From Vulcanimicrobiota bacterium (lineage in GTDB: Bacteria > Vulcanimicrobiota > Xenobia > Xenobiales > Xenobiaceae), in NCBI GenBank assembly GCA_944322965.1, contig CALUQR010000002.1, positions 186,001 through 250,000 on the forward strand: a DNA stretch of 64,000 nucleotides, given 5' to 3'. Positions 16,399 to 24,416 of this stretch are shown here, piece by piece. The position numbers and the translations under genes were made by a program. The stretch's first letter is position 1. Each line of letters begins with the position of its first letter. The notes under the pieces were generated by a model that searched no databases, had not been told where the DNA came from, and saw nothing but the letters and a program-made list of their open reading frames with translations.

Positions 16399-17481
16399 TT
16401 GGGAATCAATATTGACGGGATGCTCTTAGAGCTGCTCACCAAGAATGGCTCTGACTTATTTATCACTTCGCGCCATCCCCCCACCCTGCGAGTCAACGGC
16501 TCGCTGCAGCCGCTGGACATGCCGGAGAGCACTCCGGAAGAGGTGGAGGCCATTATCCGCCGCTTTGTAAGCGAGGCCGACTTTGAGCGTTTAGAGGAAG
16601 ATCAAGATATCGACTACGCTTATGAAGTGCGTCTGCCCGGCTTCGGAATGCGCCGTTTCCGTGGTTGCGCCTTCTACCAGCGCTTGGGCCTGAGCGCGGT
16701 CTTGCGTACCATCCCGGTCCAGATCCCCACCTGCAATGAGTTGCTCCTGCCCCCGGAAGTGATGAAGCTCATCGAGTTCCACCAGGGCTTAGTCTTGGTG
16801 ACCGGCCCTACCGGTTCGGGTAAGACGACTACTCTGGCCTCCCTAGTAAACCACATCAATAATACTAGACCTCTGCACGTCATTACTATTGAGGACCCCA
16901 TCGAATTTATCTATCCGGTCAATAAGTGCATGGTAGTGCAGCGCCAAGTAGGCACCCACGTCGAGTCCTTTAGCTCCGCCCTGCGTTCCGCCTTGCGTGA
17001 AGACCCGGACGTCATCCTGGTCGGTGAGTTGCGCGACTTAGATACCATCTCTTTGGCTATCACCGCCGCCGAGACGGGCCACTTAGTCTTAGGGACCTTG
17101 CACACCCTCTCCGCCGCCCAGACTATCAACCGTGCGGTCAACGTCTTCCCGCCTTCGCGCCAAGCTCAGGTGCGCGTAATGTTGGCCGAGTCGCTGCGCG
17201 GAGTGCTCTCCCAACAGCTCATCCCCCGCATCGACGGCAATAGCCGCGTAGTGGCTACGGAGCTCATGATCTGCAATAGCGCTATCAGCACCCTGATCCG
17301 CGACGCCAAATTGCACCAGATCAACTCCTCCATCCAGACGGGTACCAAGCAGGGTATGCGCTTAATGGACCAGTCCCTCTTAGAGTTGGTGGAGAGCCAC
17401 CAGATCGACCCCCACGACGCTCTGGATCGCTCCATCGACAAGAATACTTTTGCCAATACCATAAGGAGTTACTTAGAGTAA
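16399..17481 (+). CDS. pilT: PilT-family twitching motility ATPase (first copy)
   Basis: PilT/PilU ATPases power type IV pilus retraction as cytoplasmic hexamers. Walker A is G-P-T-G-S-G-K-T at 136-143, the Asp box is V-I-T-I-E-D-P-I-E, Walker B lies in V-I-L-V-G-E-L-R-D, and the His box is A-A-E-T-G-H-L-V-L-G-T-L-H-T. The C-terminal A-I-S-T-L-I-R-D and Q-I-N-S-S-I-Q-T-G correspond to the PilT AIRNLIRE and IQTG motifs. G-E-L-R replaces the common G-E-M-R. The start is TTG 16399, with GGAGGA at 16388-16393. A second pilT follows 1 base after the stop, so the pair is co-translated. Confidence 0.92.
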   Translation: MGINIDGMLLELLTKNGSDLFITSRHPPTLRVNGSLQPLDMPESTPEEVEAIIRRFVSEADFERLEEDQDIDYAYEVRLPGFGMRRFRGCAFYQRLGLSAVLRTIPVQIPTCNELLLPPEVMKLIEFHQGLVLVTGPTGSGKTTTLASLVNHINNTRPLHVITIEDPIEFIYPVNKCMVVQRQVGTHVESFSSALRSALREDPDVILVGELRDLDTISLAITAAETGHLVLGTLHTLSAAQTINRAVNVFPPSRQAQVRVMLAESLRGVLSQQLIPRIDGNSRVVATELMICNSAISTLIRDAKLHQINSSIQTGTKQGMRLMDQSLLELVESHQIDPHDALDRSIDKNTFANTIRSYLE

Positions 17482-17482
17482 G

Positions 17483-18598
17483 ATGAGCGCTAGCCCCATT
17501 CTGGAAAGTTACTTGCAAGTCGTCTTAGATTACGGCGGCTCCGACTTGCATCTGGAAGCCGGCGCTCCTCCGGCGGTGCGCATTAACGGCGATATTAAAT
17601 TCTTAGACGAGCCCCCCTTAGAGAGTTCCCAGGCGGAAGATATGTTGCTGCCCATCCTCTCCGAGCGTCTGGCCCAGGAGTTCTTAGATAGCGGCAGCGT
17701 CGACTTCTCCTACGAAGTGGAGGGGATGGCCCGTTTCCGCGTCAACTTCCTCCTGCATAGCCGCGGTATGGGCGGGGTCTTCCGTATCATTCCCAACCGC
17801 ATCCCCACCTTTGACGACCTCAACTTGCCCCCCATCGTCAATAATATCGCCCGCTTAGATAAGGGTTTGGTAGTCGTCACCGGACCTACGGGCTCCGGGA
17901 AGTCGACGACTCTGGCGGCTATTATCAACCATATTAACCGCACCCGGCGCAAGCATATTATCACTATGGAGGACCCCATCGAATTCGTCCACAAGTCGGA
18001 TAAATCGATGATCCAGCAGCGCGAGATCGGCACCAACGCCCGCAACTTCTCCCAAGCGCTGCGCGCCTCCCTGCGTGAATCCCCCGACATCATCCTCCTG
18101 GGAGAGATGCGCGACTTGGAGACTATCTCCGAAGCTATCCGCGCTGCGGAGACGGGCCACTTAGTCTTTGGGACCTTGCACACCAACTCGGCGGCCCGCA
18201 CCGTAGACCGTATCGTCGACGTCTTCCCCGCCGAAGAGCAAGAGCAGATCCGCCAGATGCTCTCCGCCTCACTGAAGGCGGTGATCGCCCAGCAGCTCTT
18301 GCGCACCCGCGACCGCAAGGGGCGCGTGGCCGCTCAAGAGGTAATGTTAGTCAACTTCGGTATCGCCGGTCTCATCCGCGAGGCTAAGTCGGCCATGATC
18401 CCCTCCTTCATCCACATGGGCGCTGAAGAGGGGATGCAATCTATGGACAGCCACTTAATCGAGCTCTGTATGAGCGGCTGGATCGACACCAAGACGGCCT
18501 TCGACCACTGTATCGACCGCGGCGTCTTGTCCCGAGCGGGGTTAGTCGATCCTGAAGAAGATGCGGCGGCCTCCACCCAAGTGACGACCGACGTCTAA
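17483..18598 (+). CDS. PilT-family twitching motility ATPase (second copy)
   Basis: This 371-residue paralogue of the preceding gene has G-P-T-G-S-G-K-S Walker A, G-E-M-R-D Walker B and A-A-E-T-G-H-L-V-F-G-T-L-H-T. Its G-I-A-G-L-I-R-E with P-S-F-I-H-M-G aligns with the PilT C-terminal motifs. Tandem PilT-type ATPases usually mean a PilT plus an accessory PilU; the I-H-M-G in place of I-Q-T-G may mark this copy as the PilU-like one, but I would not name it. It begins 1 base after the upstream stop. The prepilin-like genes at the left edge are consistent with an active pilus system. Confidence 0.9.
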   Translation: MSASPILESYLQVVLDYGGSDLHLEAGAPPAVRINGDIKFLDEPPLESSQAEDMLLPILSERLAQEFLDSGSVDFSYEVEGMARFRVNFLLHSRGMGGVFRIIPNRIPTFDDLNLPPIVNNIARLDKGLVVVTGPTGSGKSTTLAAIINHINRTRRKHIITMEDPIEFVHKSDKSMIQQREIGTNARNFSQALRASLRESPDIILLGEMRDLETISEAIRAAETGHLVFGTLHTNSAARTVDRIVDVFPAEEQEQIRQMLSASLKAVIAQQLLRTRDRKGRVAAQEVMLVNFGIAGLIREAKSAMIPSFIHMGAEEGMQSMDSHLIELCMSGWIDTKTAFDHCIDRGVLSRAGLVDPEEDAAASTQVTTDV

Positions 18599-18601
18599 AA
18601 T

Positions 18602-19150
18602 TTAGAGGATGCGCCCTTTAGCTCCATAGAGGAGGGCGTAATGTTCTCTCATCTCCTGGCGCAGGCGCTCCTCATCCCACTCCGGGTAGGGGCCGTTGAC
18701 CGCCAAGAGGAGCATCGGGGTCTGTCCCAAGTAGCTCTTTAAGCCGCTGGGATAGGCCCCTAAGCGCTCATAGAAGCGCAAACGCCGTTGGCGGATGAGT
18801 TCGCTCTGGGGATCGGGGGCTAGGTTGGGATCTTCCACCTCAATAATTATTAGCTGGGGGGAGTAGCGCTCGATTAGGGCTGGCAAGAAACGGCTGCCCC
18901 AACCTTGGCCCCGATGGGCGGGCAAGGTCTCTAAGAAATCTAACATGTGTAGGCCGTGGGCGGTGGCGCTAAAGAACGCGTAGGCTACTAATTCCCCCTC
19001 CTGATAACAGCCCCAACCGTAGTAGCGCCCTTGAGCCTGGAGTCGGGAAATATGCTCCCAGCCTGCGATCTCGTCTTGGGGGAACTCCGCTAGGAGGTGC
19101 CGGCGGTAGACGCGCTCCAGTTCGCCAATAGTTAACTCTTTAATCTCCAT
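18602..19150 (-). CDS. GNAT-family N-acetyltransferase
   Basis: Residues 75-95 carry the acetyl-CoA pyrophosphate-binding loop L-P-A-H-R-G-Q-G-W-G-S-R-F-L, preceded by the strand L-H-M-L-D-F-L-E-T. A second-half helix with R-R-L-R-F-Y-E-R-L-G-A completes the GNAT pattern. The 182-residue size is normal for a single domain. The acceptor is unknown. It converges on the second pilT, its stop 3 bases away, and is divergent from the LOG-family gene. Confidence 0.85.
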   Translation of the reverse strand: MEIKELTIGELERVYRRHLLAEFPQDEIAGWEHISRLQAQGRYYGWGCYQEGELVAYAFFSATAHGLHMLDFLETLPAHRGQGWGSRFLPALIERYSPQLIIIEVEDPNLAPDPQSELIRQRRLRFYERLGAYPSGLKSYLGQTPMLLLAVNGPYPEWDEERLRQEMREHYALLYGAKGRIL

Positions 19151-19213
19151 AATTAAGCTCCCTGAAGGTTAGTTGGCATAGAGTTCAGTGATAATAACAG
19201 AGGTTTTGCAGCC

Positions 19214-19798
19214 ATGTCTAGTATCTGTGTCTTTTGCGCTTCGGCGCTCCCTAAGAATCCGCTCTTTAAGGAACATACGCTCCAATTGGCGCAAATTTTG
19301 GCCGAGAAAGATTACACTTTAGTCTATGGAGGGGCCCACGTGGGCTTAATGGGCATCTTGGCTAGGCGCGTTATGGAGCTGGGGGGCAAAGTCGTGGGCA
19401 TTATGCCCCATTCTCTCACCGGGCGCGAGGTGGCTAGCGACGATCTCACCGAAAAGTATTTAGTCTCCTCTATGGCTGAGCGCAAGCGCCTCATGTTAGA
19501 GCGCTCTCAGGCGCTAGTCGTCTTGCCGGGCGGTTTAGGGACTATGGACGAATTTTGGGAGAGCGTCTGCCTCTCTTCTTTAGGGGAAGAGCGCAAGTCC
19601 ATTATCCTAATTAATAGCGGCGGCTTTTATAATAAGCTTTTAGCCTGGACGGAAGAGGCCTACGCCGAGGGGCTCTTGGCCCTACCTTTCCAACGTTATG
19701 TGAGCGTTATCGCTAGCCCTAGTCAGCTAGAGGAGGCCTTAGCTAACTTCCAATTGCCCCCTATCCCCAGTTGGGTGCGCTTGGGAGATACTAAGTAG
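19214..19798 (+). CDS. LOG-family (TIGR00730) nucleotide 5'-monophosphate phosphoribohydrolase
   Basis: The N terminus C-V-F-C-A-S-A, the Y-G-G-A-H-V-G-L-M-G loop and the P-G-G-L-G-T-M-D-E-F motif are diagnostic of the LOG/YvdD family. These enzymes hydrolyse the N-glycosidic bond of nucleoside 5'-monophosphates, including cytokinin ribotides, to a free base and ribose 5-phosphate. The first residues look lysine-decarboxylase-annotated in older databases, which is a misnomer. The length (194) is typical. Its last 60 bases overlap the 3' end of the convergent glycosyltransferase gene. Confidence 0.9.
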   Translation: MSSICVFCASALPKNPLFKEHTLQLAQILAEKDYTLVYGGAHVGLMGILARRVMELGGKVVGIMPHSLTGREVASDDLTEKYLVSSMAERKRLMLERSQALVVLPGGLGTMDEFWESVCLSSLGEERKSIILINSGGFYNKLLAWTEEAYAEGLLALPFQRYVSVIASPSQLEEALANFQLPPIPSWVRLGDTK

Positions 19799-21115
19799 GT
19801 CGAGGATGGCCTGGGCCGCCCCCAGGAAGGTCTCCGTCTGGGACCAGATCTTAGCCCCGCGGCTCAAGATGCGTCGGTAGGCGGGGTTCATGAGGATACT
19901 GTGGATAGCCTGCCAGAGATTTTGGGCGGTGGGAGGGGTGGAGGGAACGATGAGGCCTGTGTGGGGGACTACCGTCTGGCGGGCGCCGGGGGTATCGAGG
20001 GCCACTACCGGCGTCCCCTGGGCCATAGCTTCCATAGTCGTTAAGCCGTAACTTTCGTGGCGGCTGGTAGAGACGAAGAGGTCGGCTCTAGCTAAGAGGG
20101 CGGCCTTCTCTAAGCCTCCGATGTGGCCCGGGAAGAGGAGGCGCACGCGGTGCAAATTCTTCCCCAAGCGCTGCAGGCGGCGGGCGAAGGAGCGCCCCTC
20201 CATGTAGGCGGCGGCGCCACAGATAATGACCGTCAAGTGGGCGGGGATCCCCCCCAGCTGTTCGCCCCATTGCAGGGCTTCTAAGAGTTTATGTTGGGCC
20301 TTCTCCGGGGAGAGGCGGGAGAGCATGACGATCACCGGGTCTTCGGGCTGGAGGTTGAAGCGGCGATTGATCTCTAAGACACCGTCCTCTATCTGGGAGG
20401 GGCTAAAGAGGGGGGTGGGAGCGCCCCAGGGGACGACGGCGATCCTTTCTTGGAGGTCGGGGAATTGGGGGTAAGTGGCCAACATGACCTCTTTCATCCC
20501 TTGGGAGGGGACGATGAGGCGGGGGCAGGTAGCTACGGCCTCATATTGCTTGTCGAAGACTAAGCGCAAGATGTCGGGGCAGATGGGGTAGGGGCGCAGG
20601 CGGGACCAGAAGCGCTCGCATTGGGCCGGGGTCCAGCGCTCGCCTAGGTACATGCGGCAGAAGAAATCGAGTACGTCTACGTGGAAGATGGGCAGGCAAG
20701 GGATCCCGGCCTGGGCCAGCCTTTTAAAATTGGGTCCTTCCGAAATGTCATGGGTGAGGACGGCGTCCGGCTTTAACTCTAAGACTCGGCGCGTAGCCTC
20801 CCTCTCAAAGCGGCGGCAGAAGCGCGCGTAGCCCCAGGTGCTCAAGTGGCAGGGGGCCTGACCCGAGGGCAGGAGGGGCAGGGTTACGATCTGTAGGCGC
20901 TCCGGGGGATAGAGTTCGGAGAGGCGCTCTAAACTGGGATCGGCCGCCCCCCGGCGGGGTCCGGGGACGATGAGAGTCAGATGGAGGGCCGGGACTTGGG
21001 CCCAAGCTTGGAGTAGGCGCTCACAGACGGCGGCCCCGCCCCCTAAGGGCAAGAGGTTAGAGTTGCGCCCGCCGTGGGCGGCCAACATAGCTAGGCGGAA
21101 GGTCGGTGTAGACAT
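19739..21115 (-). CDS. GT4-type glycosyltransferase
   Basis: The C-terminal half has the GT-B fold landmarks of GT4 enzymes: V-I-V-M-L-S-R-L-S-P-E-K near the domain junction, then S-R-H-E-S-Y-G-L-T-T-M-E-A-M-A-Q-G-T-P-V-V-A-L, where the E-x7-E-type motif contacts the nucleotide sugar. The N-terminal half has G-G-R-N-S-N-L-L-P-L-G-G-G-A-A-V and a D-I-S-E segment, as in sucrose/trehalose-synthase-like or mannosyltransferase members. ATG 21115 is chosen because the in-frame ATG at 21136 forms part of the GGAGGAGAG ribosome site. The donor and acceptor are unknown. The gene is divergent from the FHA gene, about 110 bases away. Confidence 0.87.
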   Translation of the reverse strand: MSTPTFRLAMLAAHGGRNSNLLPLGGGAAVCERLLQAWAQVPALHLTLIVPGPRRGAADPSLERLSELYPPERLQIVTLPLLPSGQAPCHLSTWGYARFCRRFEREATRRVLELKPDAVLTHDISEGPNFKRLAQAGIPCLPIFHVDVLDFFCRMYLGERWTPAQCERFWSRLRPYPICPDILRLVFDKQYEAVATCPRLIVPSQGMKEVMLATYPQFPDLQERIAVVPWGAPTPLFSPSQIEDGVLEINRRFNLQPEDPVIVMLSRLSPEKAQHKLLEALQWGEQLGGIPAHLTVIICGAAAYMEGRSFARRLQRLGKNLHRVRLLFPGHIGGLEKAALLARADLFVSTSRHESYGLTTMEAMAQGTPVVALDTPGARQTVVPHTGLIVPSTPPTAQNLWQAIHSILMNPAYRRILSRGAKIWSQTETFLGAAQAILDLLSISQAHPTGDRGQLEVS

Positions 21116-21226
21116 AGGGGGCACTCTCTCCTCCATTGTCAAGGAATTTCCTCCTTTTAGCGGGAATTTGCTAGGGAGAGTCTCGGGCTCGCCGCCGCCA
21201 GTAGCGCGCCCTAGAGGAGGAGAGAG

Positions 21227-22210
21227 ATGGGGCGGAGCGGGAGCTATAAGTTGCATGTGGTCGATGGGGCCGATTTGGGGACCGTCCTAGAATTGCAAGG
21301 TTCCATCTTGCGGGTCGTGGGGGGGTGTTCGACTAAGATCGAGGGGGGCTGCCTTTATTTAAATGACGCCACCTTAGAGGGAGAGATCGCCGAACTGCGC
21401 TGGGAGGCGGAGCGCCAAACGTATCTCATCTGCAACCGTTCCCTGACCCAGCCCCTCTTAATTAACGGCTTACCTTCCACTCAGGCCCTCTTGCAGGGCG
21501 GGGCGCTTATAAATATTGGCCAGAGCGTCTTACAAGTAGAGGCGCCCGCCCGAGCGGGGGCTACGGCCGCTAAACCTAGGCCGCCTAAGCCGCCGGCCTC
21601 GCCCCTGCCCATCCACGGGCTAGGGGATAGCTTAGGGGGGCAGATCCCCGATTGGGCCGCCCCCACCGTAGGCCACTCCTGGAGCGAGGCGGCTAGAGGG
21701 GCTAAGTGGAGTCAGACGCGCCCCAACGGCGCCCCCCTTCCCGAATCCCCCTTCGAGATGGAGGAGGCCTGGGAGAGAGAGGTTCCGCTAGAGCCTACCC
21801 GGGAAGAGTTGCCCCCAGTAGAGCGGGTAGAGACCCCTAGGGAAGAGATCCTCTCTCCTATAGTCGAATCGGCTCCAGTAGAGGAGTTAGCGCCAGCTGA
21901 AGAGGGAGGGCAGCGGGCCTTGGGGCGCATTAGGGTCTTGCGGGGCGACAATCAGGGCCTAAGTTTAGTAGTTTATGGTACTTTTACGATCGGTCGCTCC
22001 CCGCAAAACGACTTCGTGCTGACCGATCCCCAAGTTTCGCGCCAACACTGTTCTATCCAATTCCTAGAAGACGGGGTCTATTTAGTCAACCATAGCCTCT
22101 CTTCTACTACTAAGATAGGCCCGCAACCCGTCGCTGAGCGGGGGCTCTTGGGGCCGCGTTCGGAGATCATCTTGGCCAACAAGGTGCTTCTCTACTGGGA
22201 GGGCTTCTAG
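21227..22210 (+). CDS. Protein with two FHA-like domains
   Basis: The C-terminal domain (about residues 235-325) is a clear FHA domain: F-T-I-G-R-S, Q-N-D-F-V-L, V-S-R-Q-H-C and N-H-S-L-S-S-T, the residues that recognise phosphothreonine. The first 110 residues have a similar strand layout (G-T-V-L-E-L, L-I-N-G-L-P-S, G-A-L-I-N-I-G) but lack G-R-S and S-R-x-H, so this is probably a degenerate FHA. A Pro/Glu-rich linker joins them. FHA proteins act as phospho-dependent adaptors for Ser/Thr kinases or secretion systems. GGAGGAGAGAG directly precedes ATG 21227. No kinase gene is in the window. Confidence 0.8.
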   Translation: MGRSGSYKLHVVDGADLGTVLELQGSILRVVGGCSTKIEGGCLYLNDATLEGEIAELRWEAERQTYLICNRSLTQPLLINGLPSTQALLQGGALINIGQSVLQVEAPARAGATAAKPRPPKPPASPLPIHGLGDSLGGQIPDWAAPTVGHSWSEAARGAKWSQTRPNGAPLPESPFEMEEAWEREVPLEPTREELPPVERVETPREEILSPIVESAPVEELAPAEEGGQRALGRIRVLRGDNQGLSLVVYGTFTIGRSPQNDFVLTDPQVSRQHCSIQFLEDGVYLVNHSLSSTTKIGPQPVAERGLLGPRSEIILANKVLLYWEGF

Positions 22211-22243
22211 TCTTCTCTATCCATCTCGCTTAAGGAGCAAAGT

Positions 22244-23422
22244 ATGCAAGTCTATATCCTCTCCGCCGCCCGCACCGCCGTGGGCAGTATGTTGGGCTCA
22301 TTGAGCACTATTCCCGCCCCCACTTTAGGCTCTATCGCCATTAAAGAGGCCTGGCGGCGCAGCGGGGTCTCCGGGGAATTGGTCGATGAAGTCATTATGG
22401 GCTGCGTCTTGCAAGCGGGCTTGGGCCAAGGGGTAGCCCGCCAGGCGGCTATGGAGGCCGGCCTTTCCGAGCGCACCCCCGCCTGGTCTATTAGCCAAGT
22501 CTGCGGGTCGGGGTTAAAGAGCGTGGCCGTAGGCGCCAACCAGATCGCCTTAGGCGAGAGCCATTGCATTATCGCCGGCGGTATGGAGAATATGAGCGCC
22601 GCCCCCCACGTAGCTACCTTTGTGCGCACCCCCCACAAGATGGGGCCGGTGACCATGCACGACACTATGCTCTGGGACGGCCTGACCGACATCTTCTCCC
22701 AGAAACATATGGGTCTGACCGCCGAAGCCTTGGCTGAGAGTTACAACTTTAGCCGCCGCGATTTAGACGAATTCGCCGCCACCAGCCAGGCCAAAGCTTG
22801 CGCCGCCATCGAGGCCGGTTACTTCCAGGCGGAGATCGTCCCCGTAGCCGTCCCCCAGCGCAAGGGCGATCCCCTAGAGTTTAAAGTGGACGAACATCCG
22901 CGGGCGGGGAGTACGGTCGAAGTCTTGGCTAAATTGCGTCCGGCCTTTAAAGAGGGCGGCGTAGTGACCGCGGGCAACGCTTCGGGAATTAATGACGGAG
23001 CGGCGGCTTTGGTCTTAGCTAGCGAAGAGTTAGTTAAAAAGCACCAATTGCGCCCTCTAGCGCGCATCGTCTCCTCCGCTACTACCGCCTTAGACCCCTG
23101 GTTAATGGGTTTAGGTCCGGTCGAAGCTACGCGCAAGGCCCTCCACAAAGCGAACTGGATGGTAAGCGACCTCGATCTTATAGAGCTCAACGAGGCCTTC
23201 GCCTCCCAGGCTCTGGCCTGTATTAAAGACTTAGAGTTAGACCCCCAGAAGGTCAATATCCAGGGCGGAGCTATCGCTCTGGGCCATCCCATTGGCGCTT
23301 CCGGAGCGCGCATCTTGACTACCCTCATCTACGCTCTGCGGCGCACGGGCGGCAAGCGCGGCTTAGCTACCCTCTGCGTAGGCGGCGGCATGGGCGTGGC
23401 CATGTGCGTCGAGTTAGTGTAG
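22244..23422 (+). CDS. Acetyl-CoA acetyltransferase (thiolase)
   Basis: Thiolase II condenses two acetyl-CoA to acetoacetyl-CoA or runs the reverse beta-ketothiolysis. The nucleophile Cys87 is in S-Q-V-C-G-S-G-L-K, the H-P-I-G-A-S-G-A-R loop holds the active-site histidine near 348, and Cys378 is in L-C-V-G-G-G-M-G. The length (392) and the N-terminal I-L-S-A-A-R-T-A-V-G match biosynthetic thiolases. It is flanked by a terminator at 23440-23490, so it is probably a transcription unit with, at most, the FHA gene 33 bases upstream. No hydroxybutyryl-CoA dehydrogenase gene is adjacent. Confidence 0.95.
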   Translation: MQVYILSAARTAVGSMLGSLSTIPAPTLGSIAIKEAWRRSGVSGELVDEVIMGCVLQAGLGQGVARQAAMEAGLSERTPAWSISQVCGSGLKSVAVGANQIALGESHCIIAGGMENMSAAPHVATFVRTPHKMGPVTMHDTMLWDGLTDIFSQKHMGLTAEALAESYNFSRRDLDEFAATSQAKACAAIEAGYFQAEIVPVAVPQRKGDPLEFKVDEHPRAGSTVEVLAKLRPAFKEGGVVTAGNASGINDGAAALVLASEELVKKHQLRPLARIVSSATTALDPWLMGLGPVEATRKALHKANWMVSDLDLIELNEAFASQALACIKDLELDPQKVNIQGGAIALGHPIGASGARILTTLIYALRRTGGKRGLATLCVGGGMGVAMCVELV

Positions 23423-23439
23423 AGAGCGCGACCTGAACC

Positions 23440-23492
23440 GGGCTCCTGGGCCCTGAGGGCCCTGCGGAGCCCTTATTTGTGCCTTTTTTAAC
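23440..23492 (+). terminator. Intrinsic terminator after the thiolase gene
   Basis: GGGCTCC at 23440-23446 pairs with GGAGCCC at 23466-23472, enclosing an inner GGGCCC/GGGCCC stem. TTATTTGTGCCTTTTTT follows on the plus strand. Confidence 0.8.
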
Positions 23493-23569
23493 ATCTTAAT
23501 TGGGCAGGGTTTTGAGGCTTAGCTTGATAATGTAGCCTTGAAAAAGTCCAAAACCTGGGAGGGTTTATC

Positions 23570-24400
23570 TTGTTCAGCAAATTTTATCAACCGCAGAGCG
23601 TTGAGGAAGCCGTAGCTCTGCGCTGGCGCGAGCCGCGCTCCGCTTACTTAGGGGGCGGAACGATTTTGAATACTCTATCCTACGCCCAGGAAGTACCGGC
23701 CTCGGAACAGGCGCAGACGGTCATCTCCCTGGAGCGCGTGGGGTTAGGGGGGATTAGCGCTGAAGAAGAGGGGCTGCGCATAGGGGCGGGGACGACCCTC
23801 CAAGAGCTCTGCGAGAGTCCCTTAGTCTGTCCGGCCCTCAAAGAGGCTACGGGGATGGTAGTCAATCGCAATATTCGCAATATCGCTACCGTAGGCGGCA
23901 ACCTGGCCTTGCGGGCTTCAACTTGCAATGTGGCCGCTATGCTCTTAGCTTTGGAGGCTGAGGTCGAGGTAGCTTTAGAGGGCGGCCAGAGGAAACGCCT
24001 GCCTTTAGAGGAGTACTTGACCCAAGGGCTCCCTCAGTGGTTATTGACGGCGGTCTGGGTCCCCCAGCATTCCGCCCAGATGGGTTGGGGAGCGCGCCGC
24101 TACGTGCGCACCCAAAACGATATTTCTATCCTCTTAGCCTACGCCGTAGCGGCGGGCAGCGCCCAGCGGATCGACGAGGTGCGCTTAGTGATGGGCGGGG
24201 TGGGCCCTCAAAGTATGCGCCTCCGCCAGTTAGAGGACGAATTAAAGGGCGGAGCTCTGCCCGCTCGCGATCAGTTAGTAGAGATGGTGCGCCCCTACCT
24301 CCATCCGCTGAGCGATTTGCGCGGTAGCGCCCCCTTCAAGCGGGAAGTGGGCGCCCAAATTGGGGCCTGGGCAATCTATAGAGCTTTAGGGCAGCTGTAA
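23570..24400 (+). CDS. FAD-binding subunit of a molybdenum hydroxylase (YgfM/XdhB-like)
   Basis: The protein starts F-x-x-F-Y-Q-P-Q-S-V-E-E-A-V and has A-Y-L-G-G-G-T, the FAD pyrophosphate loop, and V-V-N-R-N-I-R-N-I-A-T-V-G-G-N-L, the second FAD motif of this family. The C-terminal C-O-dehydrogenase-flavoprotein-like region follows. The role is passing electrons from the Fe-S domain to NAD or another acceptor. The 276 residues compare with 259 for E. coli YgfM. The start is TTG 23570 with GGGAGGG about 6 bases upstream. It is followed 16 bases later by the fused Fe-S/molybdopterin gene, the YgfM-XdhD arrangement. Confidence 0.88.
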   Translation: MFSKFYQPQSVEEAVALRWREPRSAYLGGGTILNTLSYAQEVPASEQAQTVISLERVGLGGISAEEEGLRIGAGTTLQELCESPLVCPALKEATGMVVNRNIRNIATVGGNLALRASTCNVAAMLLALEAEVEVALEGGQRKRLPLEEYLTQGLPQWLLTAVWVPQHSAQMGWGARRYVRTQNDISILLAYAVAAGSAQRIDEVRLVMGGVGPQSMRLRQLEDELKGGALPARDQLVEMVRPYLHPLSDLRGSAPFKREVGAQIGAWAIYRALGQL

Positions 24401-24416
24401 GGAGAGAGCGGCAACG

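Noticed and set aside
17710-18318. 202-residue minus-strand ORF inside the second pilT
   Set aside because: The plus-strand frame has all PilT motifs, and the minus-strand sequence is a codon-complement shadow.
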